Origin: Actinomycetes bacterium
GTDB lineage: Bacteria > Actinomycetota > Actinomycetes > Actinomycetales > Cellulomonadaceae
Assembly (NCBI GenBank): GCA_021793675.1
Contig: JAJYSG010000005.1
Location: 1 to 62,385, forward strand
DNA: 62,385 bases
Reading direction: 5' to 3'
Part shown: one piece after another, positions 51,389 through 60,658 of the stretch
Position numbering within the stretch: position 1 is the stretch's first letter
Layout: every line of letters starts with the position of its first letter
Translations under genes and position numbers: made by a program
Notes under the pieces: model-generated
The model's input: only the letters and a program-made list of their open reading frames with translations
Told to the model about the DNA's origin: nothing
The model's database searches: none

Positions 51389-52177
51389 CTACCGGGCGGG
51401 CCGGCCCGCCGCCGGTGGCGAGGGTGCCGGTGCCGGCGGCGAGACGTTCGCCGGCTCGGGCGGGGCCGGCGTGAGGAGCTCCGGACCGTTGTTGCGGACG
51501 CTGTTGACCGCATCGGTGACGGGCTGTGCGAGCAGCCGGGGCGGCTGCGCACCGAGCAGCGGCTCGGCGCCCTCCGCGCCGACCGCCGGGTCGAGCCAGG
51601 CGTCCCACAGGTCCGGGGTGAGCATCAGCGGCTGCCGGTCGTGGATGTGCGCGAGCTCGGGCGACGCGGGCCGCGTGATGACGACCGCGGTGACGAGCCA
51701 GCGGTCGGGGTCGTCGGCCGCCTTCGTGGCGTCCCGCCAGAACTCGTAGAGCCCGGCCAGCGCCAGCGGGCCGCCGTCGGCGGGATGGATGTAGAACGGC
51801 TGCTTGCGCGGCCGGCGGCCGCCGGCTTCGAGCCGCTGCCACTCGTAGTAGCCGTCCGCCGGGAGCAGCGCACGACGCACCGCGAACGGCCGGGCGAACG
51901 CGTTGGACCGCTCGAGCGACTCCGCGCGGGCGTTGACGAGCCGGCTGCCGATCGACTGGTCCTTCGCCCAGCTCGGCACCAGACCCCACCGGGCGACGCG
52001 CAGCTGCCGGACCACCTCGCCCTGCTGGTCGGGCCGGTCGACGACGATGCGGACGCCGTCGGTGGGGGCCACGTTCCAGCTCGGGCCGAGCAGCCGGGCG
52101 TCGTCGGCGACGATCGCGACCGCGAGCTCGTCGGCCAGCTGCTGGCCTTCCCGGAACGAGGCGTAACGACCGCACAT
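51389..52177 (-). CDS. SRAP domain protein (HMCES/YedK type)
   Basis: A 262-residue SOS-response-associated peptidase family protein. After removal of Met, Cys2 (MCGRY) forms the covalent thiazolidine link to abasic sites in single-stranded DNA. The other active-site residues are present: Asn in SWNVAPT, Glu in ADGYYEWQ, His in AHIHDRQPLML. The last about 35 residues are a Pro/Ala-rich tail absent from E. coli YedK. It should protect abasic sites during replication. No LexA box is apparent. Confidence 0.9.
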   Translation of the reverse strand: MCGRYASFREGQQLADELAVAIVADDARLLGPSWNVAPTDGVRIVVDRPDQQGEVVRQLRVARWGLVPSWAKDQSIGSRLVNARAESLERSNAFARPFAVRRALLPADGYYEWQRLEAGGRRPRKQPFYIHPADGGPLALAGLYEFWRDATKAADDPDRWLVTAVVITRPASPELAHIHDRQPLMLTPDLWDAWLDPAVGAEGAEPLLGAQPPRLLAQPVTDAVNSVRNNGPELLTPAPPEPANVSPPAPAPSPPAAGRPAR

Positions 52178-52267
52178 GAGGACCAGCCTGCCTCACGCCG
52201 GCGTGCCGGGCACCCGGCGCGAGAACGCGGTCGAAACGATTCGGCTGTGTGGGCGGGGCATGTCACC

Positions 52268-53557
52268 ATGGGCGCGATGACCGCGCCAGCCACCGACAAC
52301 GCGAGCCCCCGGGCGGGCGGGGGCACGCCGGCGGCCGGACGCTACCGGGCGGACTACCGGTACGTCCTGATGCTCGGGTTCATGGCGGCGCTGCCGGCCT
52401 TCTCCACCGACATGTATCTTCCGTCGCTGCCGGACGTCGCCCGGGACCTGCACACCTCCGACACGGCCGCGCAGCTGACGATCACCGCGATGATGCTCGG
52501 CGGCGCCGTGGGGCAGCTGGTCATCGGCCCGGTGTCCGACCGGTTCGGCCGGCGCAAGCCCGTGCTGGTCGGCGTCGCGCTGCACGTCGTCGTGTCCGCG
52601 CTGTGCGCCGTGGGCCCCGCGATCGGCATGCTCATCGGGCTGCGCGCGGCGCAGGGGTTCTTCAACGCCTCCGCGACCGTGATCGCCACCGCGGTGATCC
52701 GCGACCGGTTCGTCGGGGCCGACGCGGCCAAGCTGATGTCCCGGCTGATGCTCGTCATCGGCGCCTCGCCGCTGTTCGCCCCGTCGATCGGCGGGTTCAT
52801 CGCCGGGCAGTGGGGCTGGCGCGCGGTGTTCTGGGCGCTGGCCCTGTTCGGCGTCGTGCTCTGGGTCGTCGTCCTGGTCAAGCTGCCGGAGACGCTGCCC
52901 ACCGAACGGCGGCGGGCCGGCGGGCTGCGGGTCGCCGGGGCCGGGTACCTCGCCCTGCTGCGCGACCGGCACTTCGTCGGGCTGGCGCTGATGCCCGGCC
53001 TGACGTTCGCCGTCCTCATGGCCTACGTGGTCGGCTCCCCGTTCGTGCTGCGCGACGGGTACGGGCTGACCGAGACGCAGTTCGCGCTGATCTTCGCGGT
53101 GAACGGGCTCGGCCTGGTCGGTGGCGCCCAGGTCAACGCCGCGCTGGTGCACCGGATCGCCCCGCTGCGCATCCTGCGCACCGCGCAGCTGCTCGTCGTC
53201 GCGCTCAGCGTCGTGCTCGTCGTGCTCGGCGTGACCGGGGCGGGTGGGCTGCCGGCGCTGCTCGTCGTGCTGTTCTGCACGGTCTCGTTCGTCAACCTCG
53301 TCGGGCCGAACGCGAACGCGCTCGCGCTGACCCGGCACGGGGAGGTCGCCGGCACCGCGGCGGCGGTCAGCGGGTCGCTGCAGGCGCTCATCGGCGGGGC
53401 GGTCACCCCGCTGTCCGGGCTGCTCGGCGGGGACGCGAGGGCGATGACCTCCGTGATGGTGACGGCGGCGGTGCTCGGGCTCGTGGTGCTCGCGGTGGCC
53501 ACGCCGGCCTTCCACCGCACCCGGCGCACGGAGGCCCTGGTCGGGCCGGTCGCCTGA
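52268..53557 (+). CDS. Bcr/CflA-type MFS drug exporter
   Basis: A 429-residue, twelve-helix proton antiporter. ALPAFSTDMYLPSLPDVARD is the Bcr/CflA opening signature, GPVSDRFGRRKPVLVG is the MFS motif A between helices 2 and 3, and SPLFAPSIGGFIAG is the antiporter motif C region. Substrates of such pumps range from bicyclomycin to chloramphenicol and sulfonamides; this one is unknown. ATG at 52268 or 52277 is possible; neither has a strong ribosome site. Confidence 0.87.
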   Translation: MGAMTAPATDNASPRAGGGTPAAGRYRADYRYVLMLGFMAALPAFSTDMYLPSLPDVARDLHTSDTAAQLTITAMMLGGAVGQLVIGPVSDRFGRRKPVLVGVALHVVVSALCAVGPAIGMLIGLRAAQGFFNASATVIATAVIRDRFVGADAAKLMSRLMLVIGASPLFAPSIGGFIAGQWGWRAVFWALALFGVVLWVVVLVKLPETLPTERRRAGGLRVAGAGYLALLRDRHFVGLALMPGLTFAVLMAYVVGSPFVLRDGYGLTETQFALIFAVNGLGLVGGAQVNAALVHRIAPLRILRTAQLLVVALSVVLVVLGVTGAGGLPALLVVLFCTVSFVNLVGPNANALALTRHGEVAGTAAAVSGSLQALIGGAVTPLSGLLGGDARAMTSVMVTAAVLGLVVLAVATPAFHRTRRTEALVGPVA

Positions 53558-53610
53558 CCGCCACGCCGCCCACCGGTGGCGCATCACAGACTGGCGTTGC
53601 ACACTCCCGC

Positions 53611-54798
53611 GTGACCATTCGACACCAGACCGTGCTGCTGGCCACCGGTGTGCTGCTGCTGGCGGCGTGCACCGGACCGACGACGCCCGCGACGAGCCCC
53701 GCCGCCGCCGGCCCGAGCAGTTCCGCCCCACCCGACTCGGCAGCGACGAGCGCGGCGCCGACCCCCAGCCCCACGCCGACCCCCAGCACCGTGGCCTGGC
53801 CGGCGATCCCGCCGGGCACCCCGGGCGAGCTGGCTCCCGGCTCCGACCCGAGCGTGCTGCCCGGACCCATCCTCATCGCGGACCGGAACAACAACCGCGT
53901 CGTGGTGGTCAGCCCGCAGGGTCAGGTGCTGTGGCAGTGGCCGCAGCCGGGTGACCTCGCGCCGGGACAGACCTTCCAGGTGCCCGACGACGCCTTCATC
54001 ACGCCGGACGGCAAGGACGTCATCGCGACGCAGGAGGACGTCTTCGCCATCACGGAGATCGACATCGCGACGCGCAAGATCGTCTGGCGCTACGGCACGC
54101 CCGGCCAGCACGGCTCGGGCCCGAACCAGCTGTGGAACCCCGACGACGCGCTCAAGCTCCCGGACGGGACGGTCCTGGCGGCGGACATCAAGAACTGCCG
54201 CCTCGTCGACCTGTCCACCGCCTCGACGTCACCGTTGTGGACCTTGGGCACCCTCGGCTCCTGCCACCACGCCCCGTCGACCGCGTTCGGCAGCCCCAAC
54301 GGCGCCTTCCCGCTGCCGGACGGCCACTTCCTCGTCACCGAGATCAACGGAGACTGGGTGGACGAGATCGACCGGCAGGGCCACGTGCTGTGGAGCACGC
54401 ACCCGCCGGCCGTCGCCTACCCGTCCGACACCCACCAGTACAAGCCCGGGCAGTACCTCACCGTCGACTACTCCAACCCCGGCCAGGCCGTCATCTTCGA
54501 CGCCTCGGGCCGGACGCTGTGGCGCTGGAACCCCGCCTCGGGCCCGGGGCGGCTCAACCACCCGTCGCTGGCGGTGGGCCTGCCGAACGGCGACGTGCTG
54601 CTCAACGACGACTTCAACCACCGGGTGATCGTCATCGACCCGGTGAAGAACGCGATCGTGTGGCAGTACGGTCACACCGGCCAGGCCGGCTCCGGGACGG
54701 GCTACCTCGACCATCCCGACGGCCTGGACCCGGTGCCGCCGTTCTCGCTGGCGGACACCGTGGGTCTCACGGCGCCGGCGACGCCGGGCCGGTGGTGA
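53611..54798 (+). CDS. Beta-propeller lipoprotein (arylsulfotransferase/PQQ-like)
   Basis: A 395-residue exported lipoprotein. The GTG start gives a short signal peptide with lipobox LLAACTG, then a Thr/Ser/Pro/Ala linker of about 60 residues and a propeller of repeated blades such as ILIADRNNNRVVVVSPQGQV with LWQWPQPGD, IVWRYGTPGQHGSG and LPNGDVLLNDDFNHRVIVID with IVWQYGHTG. The W-x-Y-G-x3-Q pattern is typical of arylsulfotransferase-like and NHL/PQQ proteins that lack proven activity. Convergent with another propeller lipoprotein, sharing the last 32 bp. Confidence 0.8.
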   Translation: MTIRHQTVLLATGVLLLAACTGPTTPATSPAAAGPSSSAPPDSAATSAAPTPSPTPTPSTVAWPAIPPGTPGELAPGSDPSVLPGPILIADRNNNRVVVVSPQGQVLWQWPQPGDLAPGQTFQVPDDAFITPDGKDVIATQEDVFAITEIDIATRKIVWRYGTPGQHGSGPNQLWNPDDALKLPDGTVLAADIKNCRLVDLSTASTSPLWTLGTLGSCHHAPSTAFGSPNGAFPLPDGHFLVTEINGDWVDEIDRQGHVLWSTHPPAVAYPSDTHQYKPGQYLTVDYSNPGQAVIFDASGRTLWRWNPASGPGRLNHPSLAVGLPNGDVLLNDDFNHRVIVIDPVKNAIVWQYGHTGQAGSGTGYLDHPDGLDPVPPFSLADTVGLTAPATPGRW

Positions 54799-55861
54799 GG
54801 CGGACCACGGAAGCGAGCGTGCGGCCGCCGGTGGTCTGCCCGCCGACGACGTAGGCGGCGTCGGCGAGCACCGCCACGGCCGCGTCCGCCGCGGGCGCCG
54901 GCAGGTGGCCGACGACCGTGGTGGCCCCGGTGGTCGTGTCGATCCGCTGGACGGCGTCCACCGGGACCCCGCCGCGCAGGCCGCCGACGACGAGCAGCGT
55001 GCCGCCCAGCACTGCGGCGCTCGCGTGGGACAGCGGCGCGGGGAGGTGGCCGACGACGCTCGCGGTCCCGGTCGCCAGGTCGACGCGCTGCACGGCGTCG
55101 ACCGGGGTGCCGCCGTGCTCGCCGCCGATCACCCACAGCACGCCGTCGACGAGGGCGCCCGCGGCGTAGCGCACGCCGATGGCCAGGTGCGCCACGACGC
55201 GGAACGTGGTGCCGTCGGTGGTGGCGAGCACGTCGGTCAGCTCCGGTCCGGTCGCGTACCCGCCGGCGACGTAGGCCGTGGTCCCGTCGGAGACGACGAC
55301 GTGGTCCGAGCGGGGCTGGGGCAGCTGGCCGACGACCGTGCCGGGGCCGCCGCCGACCGGCACGGCCTGCACCCAGCCGGCCGAGGCCTGCACACCGCCG
55401 CCGAGCACCAGCGCGGCGCCGCCGAGCACGGCGCCGCCCGCGTCGTGCGTGGCGTGCGCGAGCCGGCCGGCGGTGGCCACCGTGCCGGCGACCGGGTCGA
55501 GACGCAGCACCTGCGTGCTGGTGCTGCCGGCGACCAGCCCGCCGAGCAGCAGCAGCTGCCCGCCGGCCGGGACGGCGACCATCCGCGAGGCCGGTGCCGG
55601 CAGCCGCACGGCCAGCGTCGTCGCCGTGACGCTCGTCACGGGGGGCCGGCCGGTGGGGCCGGCCGATGCGGTGGCGCCGGGCGTGGCGGGAGCGGTCGGG
55701 GCGGCACCGGTCGGGGCCGCGGCGTGCGACGGGCCACCGGCGGCGCCCGTCGGCGCCGGACTCGTGCCGCACGCCCCGAGGAGCGTGGCGGTCAGCAGCG
55801 CGAGCAGTCCGCGGGCCGTCCGGGCGGGGGCCGGTCGGCGCCGGCGGGAGGGATCTGACAT
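54767..55861 (-). CDS. Kelch-like beta-propeller lipoprotein
   Basis: A 364-residue lipoprotein. The signal peptide GLLALLTATLLGACG ends in a lipobox, followed by a long Ala/Pro/Gly/Thr linker and about five blades of the type AAYVVGGQTTGGRT, LLVVGGLRGGVPVDAVQRID, LWVIGGEHGGTPVDAVQRVD, with a double Gly at each turn as in Kelch repeats. The blades are strikingly similar to one another, indicating recent internal duplication. CAGAAT lies 6 nt upstream of the ATG. Function unknown, probably binding on the cell surface. Confidence 0.78.
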   Translation of the reverse strand: MSDPSRRRRPAPARTARGLLALLTATLLGACGTSPAPTGAAGGPSHAAAPTGAAPTAPATPGATASAGPTGRPPVTSVTATTLAVRLPAPASRMVAVPAGGQLLLLGGLVAGSTSTQVLRLDPVAGTVATAGRLAHATHDAGGAVLGGAALVLGGGVQASAGWVQAVPVGGGPGTVVGQLPQPRSDHVVVSDGTTAYVAGGYATGPELTDVLATTDGTTFRVVAHLAIGVRYAAGALVDGVLWVIGGEHGGTPVDAVQRVDLATGTASVVGHLPAPLSHASAAVLGGTLLVVGGLRGGVPVDAVQRIDTTTGATTVVGHLPAPAADAAVAVLADAAYVVGGQTTGGRTLASVVRLTTGPASPAP

Positions 55862-55990
55862 CCCGTCATTCTGCGGCACGCCGCCGGGCGGTCGGGTCGG
55901 CGGCCACGCCGGACGCACACGGAACGGCGGCCGCCCCCGGGGTGGGTAGGACCCGGGGACGACCGCCTGGTGACCGTCGGCGGGCGACGG

Positions 55991-58810
55991 TCAGCTCTCC
56001 GCACTCCCCCTGCGTGCGCGGACCTCGTCGAGCGACGTGCCGTAGTAGGCGGCGGCCATGAGGTCCTTCATGTCCTCGATCATGGGCATCCGCGGGTTGG
56101 CGGGGGCGCACTGGTCCTCGTAGGCGCCGTAGGCCACCTCGTCGAGCCGGCCGATGAACTCCTGCTCGTCGACGCCCTGCGCCTGGAACGACGCCGGGAT
56201 GCCGACCTTGGAGCGCAGCGCCTCGACGGCCAGCGCGTAGCTCTCGACGCCCTCCTCCGGGGTGGCGGCCGGCAGGCCGAGCATCGCGGCGATCTGCTGG
56301 AACCGCTCCGGGGCGACGTAGTGCTCGTACTTGGGCCAGCTCGTCAGCTTCGTCGGCACCTTGCCGTTGTAGCGGATGACGTGCGGCAGCAGCGTGGCGT
56401 TGGTCCGGCCGTGCACCAGGTGGAACGTCGAGCCGATGACGTGCGCCATCGCGTGGACGATGCCGAGGAACGCGTTGCCGAACGCCATGCCGGCGATCGT
56501 CGCGGCGTTGTGCATCTTCTCCCGCGCGTCCTTGGTCGCAGGGTCGGCCGGGTCGCCGTTCACCGACTGCGCGAGGTTGTCGAAGATGAGGCGGATGGCC
56601 TGCAGCGCCATGCCGTCGGTGAAGTCGTTGGCGTAGACCGCGACGTACGCCTCGGTGGCGTGCGTGAGGGCGTCGAAGCCGGAGTCCGCCGCCAGCGAGC
56701 GCGGCATCTTGGCCGTGAGCACCGGGTCGATGATGGCCACGGTCGGCGTCAGCGCGTAGTCGGCGAGCGGGTACTTCTTGCCCGCGTCGGGGTCGCTGAT
56801 GACCGCGAACGGAGTGACCTCGGCGCCGGTGCCGCTCGTCGTCGGGATGCAGACGAGCTTGGCCAGGTCGCCGAGCACCGGGAACTTGAAGGCCCGCTTG
56901 CGGACGTCGAAGAACTTCTGCTTGAGGTCGCTGAAGACGATCTCCGGGTGCTCGTACAGCAGCCACATCACCTTGGCGGCGTCCATGGGCGAGCCGCCGC
57001 CGAGCGCGATGATCGTGTCCGGCTTGAAGTGACGCATCTGCGCCGCGCCGGCCTGGACCGTCCGGACCGAGGGCTCGGGCTCGACCTGGTCGATGATCTG
57101 CAGCGCCACGGTGTTGGCGCGGCGGTTGAGGACGTCGATGACCTTGTCGACGAAACCGAGCGTGGTCATCGTGGCGTCGGTGACGATCGTCACGCGCTCG
57201 ATGCCCGCCATGTCCGAGAGGTAGCGGATCGCGTTCGGCTCGAAGTAGGTCTTGGCCGGCACCTTGAACCACTGCAAGTTGTTGTTCCTCCGGCCGACGC
57301 GCTTGACGTTGACGAGGTTGACTGCCGAGACGTTGTTGGACACCGAGTTGTGGCCGTAGGAGCCGCAGCCCAGCGTGAGCGAGGGGATGAAGGCGTTGTA
57401 GATGTCGCCGATGCCACCGAGCGAGCTCGGGGCATTGGCGATGATCCGGACGGCCTTGACGCGCTTGCCGAACTCGACCGTGAGCGCCTCGTCCTGCGTG
57501 TGGATCGCGGCGGAGTGGCCCAGGCCGTCGAACTCGACCATCTGCTCGGCCAGCGCGATGCCGTGCTCGGTGCTCGTCGCGCGCAGCACGGCCAGGACCG
57601 GGCAGAGCTTCTCGCGGGTGAGCGGCTCGTGCGGGCCGACACCGGAGACCTCGGCCAGGATGATCGACGTGTCCGCCGGCACCGTGAAGCCGGCCTGCTG
57701 CGCGATCCACACCGGGCTCTTGCCGACGACGGCCGGGTTGAGCTTGGCGCCCGCGCAGTTCTCGCCGGACGCGACGCCGAAGATGAAGGTCTCCAGCAGG
57801 GCCTTCTCGGCGGGCGTGGTGCGGTAGGCGTGCAGCCGGGCGAACTCGGCCATCGCGGCGTCGTAGATCTCGTCGTCCAGGATGGCGGCCTGCTCGGAGG
57901 CGCAGATCACGCCGTTGTCGAACGCCTTGGACAGCACCACGTCGTTGATCGCCCGCGCGAGCTTGGCGGTCTTCTCGACGTAGGCGGGCACGTTGCCCGC
58001 GCCGACACCGAGGGCCGGCTTGCCGCACGAGTAGGCGGCCTTGACCATGGCGTTGCCGCCGGTGGCGAGGATGGTCGCGACGCCGGGGTGGTTCATGAGC
58101 GCGTTGGTCGCGGCCAGCGACGGCACCTCGACCCACTGGATGCAGTGCTCCGGCGCGCCCGCGGCGACCGCGGCGTCGCGCACCACCCGCGCGGCCTCAG
58201 CCGACGAGTGCTGCGCGCTGGGGTGGAACGCGAAGATGATCGGGTTGCGCGTCTTGAGCGCGATGAGCGACTTGAAGATCGCGGTCGACGTCGGGTTGGT
58301 CACCGGCGTGATGCCGGCGATGACGCCGACCGGCTCGGCGATCTCGGTGATGCCGTTGAGCTCGTCGACGTGGATGACGCCGACCGTCTTGAGGTTGGCC
58401 ATCGAGTTGGTCACGTGCTCGCAGGCGAAGATGTTCTTCACCGCCTTGTCCTCGAACACGCCGCGGCCGGTCTCGTCGACGGCCAGGCGGGCGAGGTGCC
58501 CGTGCTTGTCGAGCGCGGCGACCGCGCCCTTCTTCACCAGGCGGTCGACGTCCTCCTGCGTGAAGGTGGCGTACTCGGCGAGGGCCTTGGTGGCGTTGGC
58601 GACGAGCTCGTCGATCATGGCGGCGACGCGGGCCTCCTCGAGCGCGGCGGGCGTCGGCTGCCCTTCGGTGGCGGAGGCCTTCGCGTCGGCGACGGCGGGG
58701 CTCGGCGTCTGCGCCGCGGCGACCGGGGCGCTGCTGTCGGGGGCGGGCGCCGGTGCCTTCGTCGTGCGCGCCGCAGCGCGGCCGATGCTGCTCGGTGCGG
58801 TGGTGGTCAC
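55991..58810 (-). CDS. adhE: Bifunctional aldehyde-alcohol dehydrogenase
   Basis: A 939-residue fusion that reduces acetyl-CoA to acetaldehyde and then ethanol, recycling NADH during fermentation. The N-terminal CoA-acylating aldehyde dehydrogenase has its catalytic Cys in DNGVICASEQAAI (about residue 301). The C-terminal iron-dependent alcohol dehydrogenase has GGGSPMDAAKVMWLL (NAD) and the iron ligands around HAMAHVIGSTFHLVHG. Relative to the 891-residue E. coli enzyme there is an N-terminal Ala/Pro/Thr-rich extension of about 58 residues. GTG start with GAGGGAGA upstream. A Rex-like site lies 71 bp upstream. Confidence 0.95.
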   Translation of the reverse strand: MTTTAPSSIGRAAARTTKAPAPAPDSSAPVAAAQTPSPAVADAKASATEGQPTPAALEEARVAAMIDELVANATKALAEYATFTQEDVDRLVKKGAVAALDKHGHLARLAVDETGRGVFEDKAVKNIFACEHVTNSMANLKTVGVIHVDELNGITEIAEPVGVIAGITPVTNPTSTAIFKSLIALKTRNPIIFAFHPSAQHSSAEAARVVRDAAVAAGAPEHCIQWVEVPSLAATNALMNHPGVATILATGGNAMVKAAYSCGKPALGVGAGNVPAYVEKTAKLARAINDVVLSKAFDNGVICASEQAAILDDEIYDAAMAEFARLHAYRTTPAEKALLETFIFGVASGENCAGAKLNPAVVGKSPVWIAQQAGFTVPADTSIILAEVSGVGPHEPLTREKLCPVLAVLRATSTEHGIALAEQMVEFDGLGHSAAIHTQDEALTVEFGKRVKAVRIIANAPSSLGGIGDIYNAFIPSLTLGCGSYGHNSVSNNVSAVNLVNVKRVGRRNNNLQWFKVPAKTYFEPNAIRYLSDMAGIERVTIVTDATMTTLGFVDKVIDVLNRRANTVALQIIDQVEPEPSVRTVQAGAAQMRHFKPDTIIALGGGSPMDAAKVMWLLYEHPEIVFSDLKQKFFDVRKRAFKFPVLGDLAKLVCIPTTSGTGAEVTPFAVISDPDAGKKYPLADYALTPTVAIIDPVLTAKMPRSLAADSGFDALTHATEAYVAVYANDFTDGMALQAIRLIFDNLAQSVNGDPADPATKDAREKMHNAATIAGMAFGNAFLGIVHAMAHVIGSTFHLVHGRTNATLLPHVIRYNGKVPTKLTSWPKYEHYVAPERFQQIAAMLGLPAATPEEGVESYALAVEALRSKVGIPASFQAQGVDEQEFIGRLDEVAYGAYEDQCAPANPRMPMIEDMKDLMAAAYYGTSLDEVRARRGSAES

Positions 58811-58880
58811 GGTGTCTCCCTCATGGCTCGGGGTGCCGACCTGCGACGTTGGAGACCAGCGGTCTGATGTCGACGAGACT

Positions 58881-58898
58881 ATGTGAAGAAACACACAA
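58881..58898 (-). promoter_or_regulatory. Rex-like redox operator upstream of adhE
   Basis: Toward adhE: TTGTGTGTTTCTTCACAT, matching TTGTGAANNNNTTCACAA at 11 of 14 defined positions. Rex releases such sites when NADH rises, so adhE would be induced under oxygen limitation. It is 71 bp upstream of the start codon, about where a promoter would be. Confidence 0.75.
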
Positions 58899-59029
58899 AG
58901 TCTGGGCAGTTCGTCCCATGAACCGTGACGTGCCTCCGGTGCACTCCTGAGAGAGCGGGGCGCCCGGAGGTGCGCCGGTCGCGGGGGAGTGCGCCGCCCG
59001 TCGGGCGGAGCGGGCCGTAGCCTGCGGGT

Positions 59030-59674
59030 GTGGTGCACCTCGTCTGGGACTGGAACGGCACGCTGCTCGACGACACCGCGCTCGTCGTCGCCGCGACGAA
59101 CGCCACCCTGGCCGGCCTCGGCGGCACCGCCGTCACGGTGGAAGACCACCGGCGCGGCTTCGCCCGCCCGGTCGCCGACTACTACGCGCGGCTGCTGGGC
59201 CGTCCCGTCTCGCCGGACGAGTTCGCGGCGCTCGACGAGGCGTTCCATGTCGCGTACCGCAGCGGCCTTGAGGACGCGGCCCTGGCGGCGGACGCCCGCG
59301 CGGCGCTCGAGGCGTGGCACGGCACGCAGTCGTTGCTGTCGATGTTCTTCCACGACGACCTCGTCGCGCTCGTCCGCCGCCGCGGGCTCGAACCCCTGCT
59401 GGGGCGGGTCGACGGGTTGCGTGACCGGGTGGGCGGCGGCCCCAAGGCGCCGCACCTCGCGGCGCACCTGGCCGCGCTGAGCGTGCCGCCCGAGCGCGCC
59501 GTGCTCGTGGGGGACACGGTCGACGACGCCGACGCGGCGCGCGCGGTAGGTGCGTCGGTGGTGCTCTACACGGGCGGCATCACGGACGAGGGCCGGCTGC
59601 GGGCCACCGGCGCACCACTGGCGGCGTCCCTGCTCGAGGCGGTCCAGGTAGCGGCGTCGCTGCGCGTCGCCTGA
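59030..59674 (+). CDS. HAD-superfamily phosphatase
   Basis: A 214-residue HAD hydrolase of the phosphoglycolate phosphatase-like type. Motif I DWNGTLLDD (nucleophile and acid Asp), motif II LSMFFHDD region (Ser), motif III Lys in GGGPKAPHL and motif IV VGDTVDDADAA. The D-W-N form replaces the usual D-x-D spacing with Asn preceding Gly, so the acid/base residue should be checked. TAGCCT (59018-59023) is 6 nt upstream of the GTG. Substrate unknown. Confidence 0.82.
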   Translation: MVHLVWDWNGTLLDDTALVVAATNATLAGLGGTAVTVEDHRRGFARPVADYYARLLGRPVSPDEFAALDEAFHVAYRSGLEDAALAADARAALEAWHGTQSLLSMFFHDDLVALVRRRGLEPLLGRVDGLRDRVGGGPKAPHLAAHLAALSVPPERAVLVGDTVDDADAARAVGASVVLYTGGITDEGRLRATGAPLAASLLEAVQVAASLRVA

Positions 59675-59686
59675 CGCCGGACGAGG

Positions 59687-60442
59687 TCAGGCCGGGAACG
59701 CCTCCGGCACGGTCGCCCTGACCTTGGCGGGCGTGTCCTCCCAGCCCGTCACGGCGACGCACGGCACGCCGGTGGCGATCACCGGGTAGTCGTTGCCCCC
59801 CTCGTCGAGACGGTCGCCGAAGAAGACCGCCTGCTGCGGCTCGAGACCGAGGCGGTCGAGCAGCTTGCGCACGCCGTAGGCCTTGTCGATGCCGGCGCGC
59901 GTGATGTCGACCGAGGTCGAGCCCCCGGAGCGGACCTCGAGCTCGGGCAGGCGCTCGGCGGCATACGCGCGCAGCCGCTCCTTCTTCGAGCCGTCCGGGT
60001 CCCACGCCTTCTTGGCGTCCACCGGGGCCTGCTGGCCGAGCGCCGAGAACGTCACCTGGCTGCCGCGCAGCTCGATGCGATCGCCCCAGGTGCTCTCCTC
60101 CCACAGGCCGAGGGCCCGGGCGCCCTCCTCGAGAACGGCGGCGGCGCGCGACTGCTCGTCGTCGGTGAGGGGTTCGTTGTACACCTCGACCCAGCCGGCG
60201 TCGCCGTGCACCAGGTAGCGCGTGCCGCACGTGGGCAGCACGTGGACGCGGGCCAGCGCGTGCTCGTCGGCGATGGAGCCCAGCAGCTGGCTGTCGAACT
60301 GCTCGAACCGCCCCCCGGAGATCACCGCGACGTCCGCGACGCGGGTGAGGTCGACGAGCAGGTCGACGATCGTCGCGTCCACCCTGCTCTTGGAGGGGGC
60401 GAGCGTGTCGTCGAGGTCGAAGATGGCGAGCGCGTAGGTCAC
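59687..60442 (-). CDS. HAD-IIB hydrolase similar to eukaryotic-type phosphomannomutase
   Basis: A 251-residue HAD protein with a C2 cap. Motif I FDLDDTLAPSKSRVD, motif II VAVISGGRFEQFDSQL and the end of the fold (GIDKAYGVRKLLDRL; FFGDRLDEGGNDYPV) resemble the PMM2/sucrose-phosphatase branch: in the cap, SGGSTSVDITRAGIDK is where PMM2-like enzymes bind the metal and sugar phosphate. It may be a phosphomannomutase or a sugar phosphatase. Convergent with the other HAD gene, 12 bp apart. If it is a mutase, it would supply mannose-1-P to ManC. Confidence 0.75.
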   Translation of the reverse strand: MTYALAIFDLDDTLAPSKSRVDATIVDLLVDLTRVADVAVISGGRFEQFDSQLLGSIADEHALARVHVLPTCGTRYLVHGDAGWVEVYNEPLTDDEQSRAAAVLEEGARALGLWEESTWGDRIELRGSQVTFSALGQQAPVDAKKAWDPDGSKKERLRAYAAERLPELEVRSGGSTSVDITRAGIDKAYGVRKLLDRLGLEPQQAVFFGDRLDEGGNDYPVIATGVPCVAVTGWEDTPAKVRATVPEAFPA

Positions 60443-60627
60443 GGGGACCCATTGTGGCGGAGCGCGCGAGCTCCTCGTGCCGTCCCGACGAGGTGCGCTC
60501 CCGCGTGCCGGGGCGGGTGCTGGCTGGGCGGCGGCGGGTGCCGGACGCGCCGCGGCCAGCGGCTGTGACGGAGGAGACAACGTCCGATGGTGCTGCGCCG
60601 GGGGGTCCGGCGTACAGTGGTCTTTGT

Positions 60628-60641
60628 ACTGACCAGTCAGT
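60628..60641. promoter_or_regulatory. Operator-like palindrome ACTGAC-CA-GTCAGT
   Basis: Perfect 6-bp arms with a 2-bp centre, 17 bp before the ATPase GTG and just ahead of its GAGGAAGG ribosome site. It looks like the short inverted repeats bound by TetR-type repressors of YhgE operons. No regulator gene is present in the window; it may lie beyond the right edge. Confidence 0.7.
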
Positions 60642-60658
60642 CCTGAGGAAGGTTCGAC

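Noticed and set aside
52225-52245. TCGAA-ACGA-TTCG near the SRAP start as a LexA box
   Set aside because: The arms match in part, but the spacing between GAA and TTC is four rather than six and the key C/G pair is missing, so it does not fit the actinobacterial SOS box.
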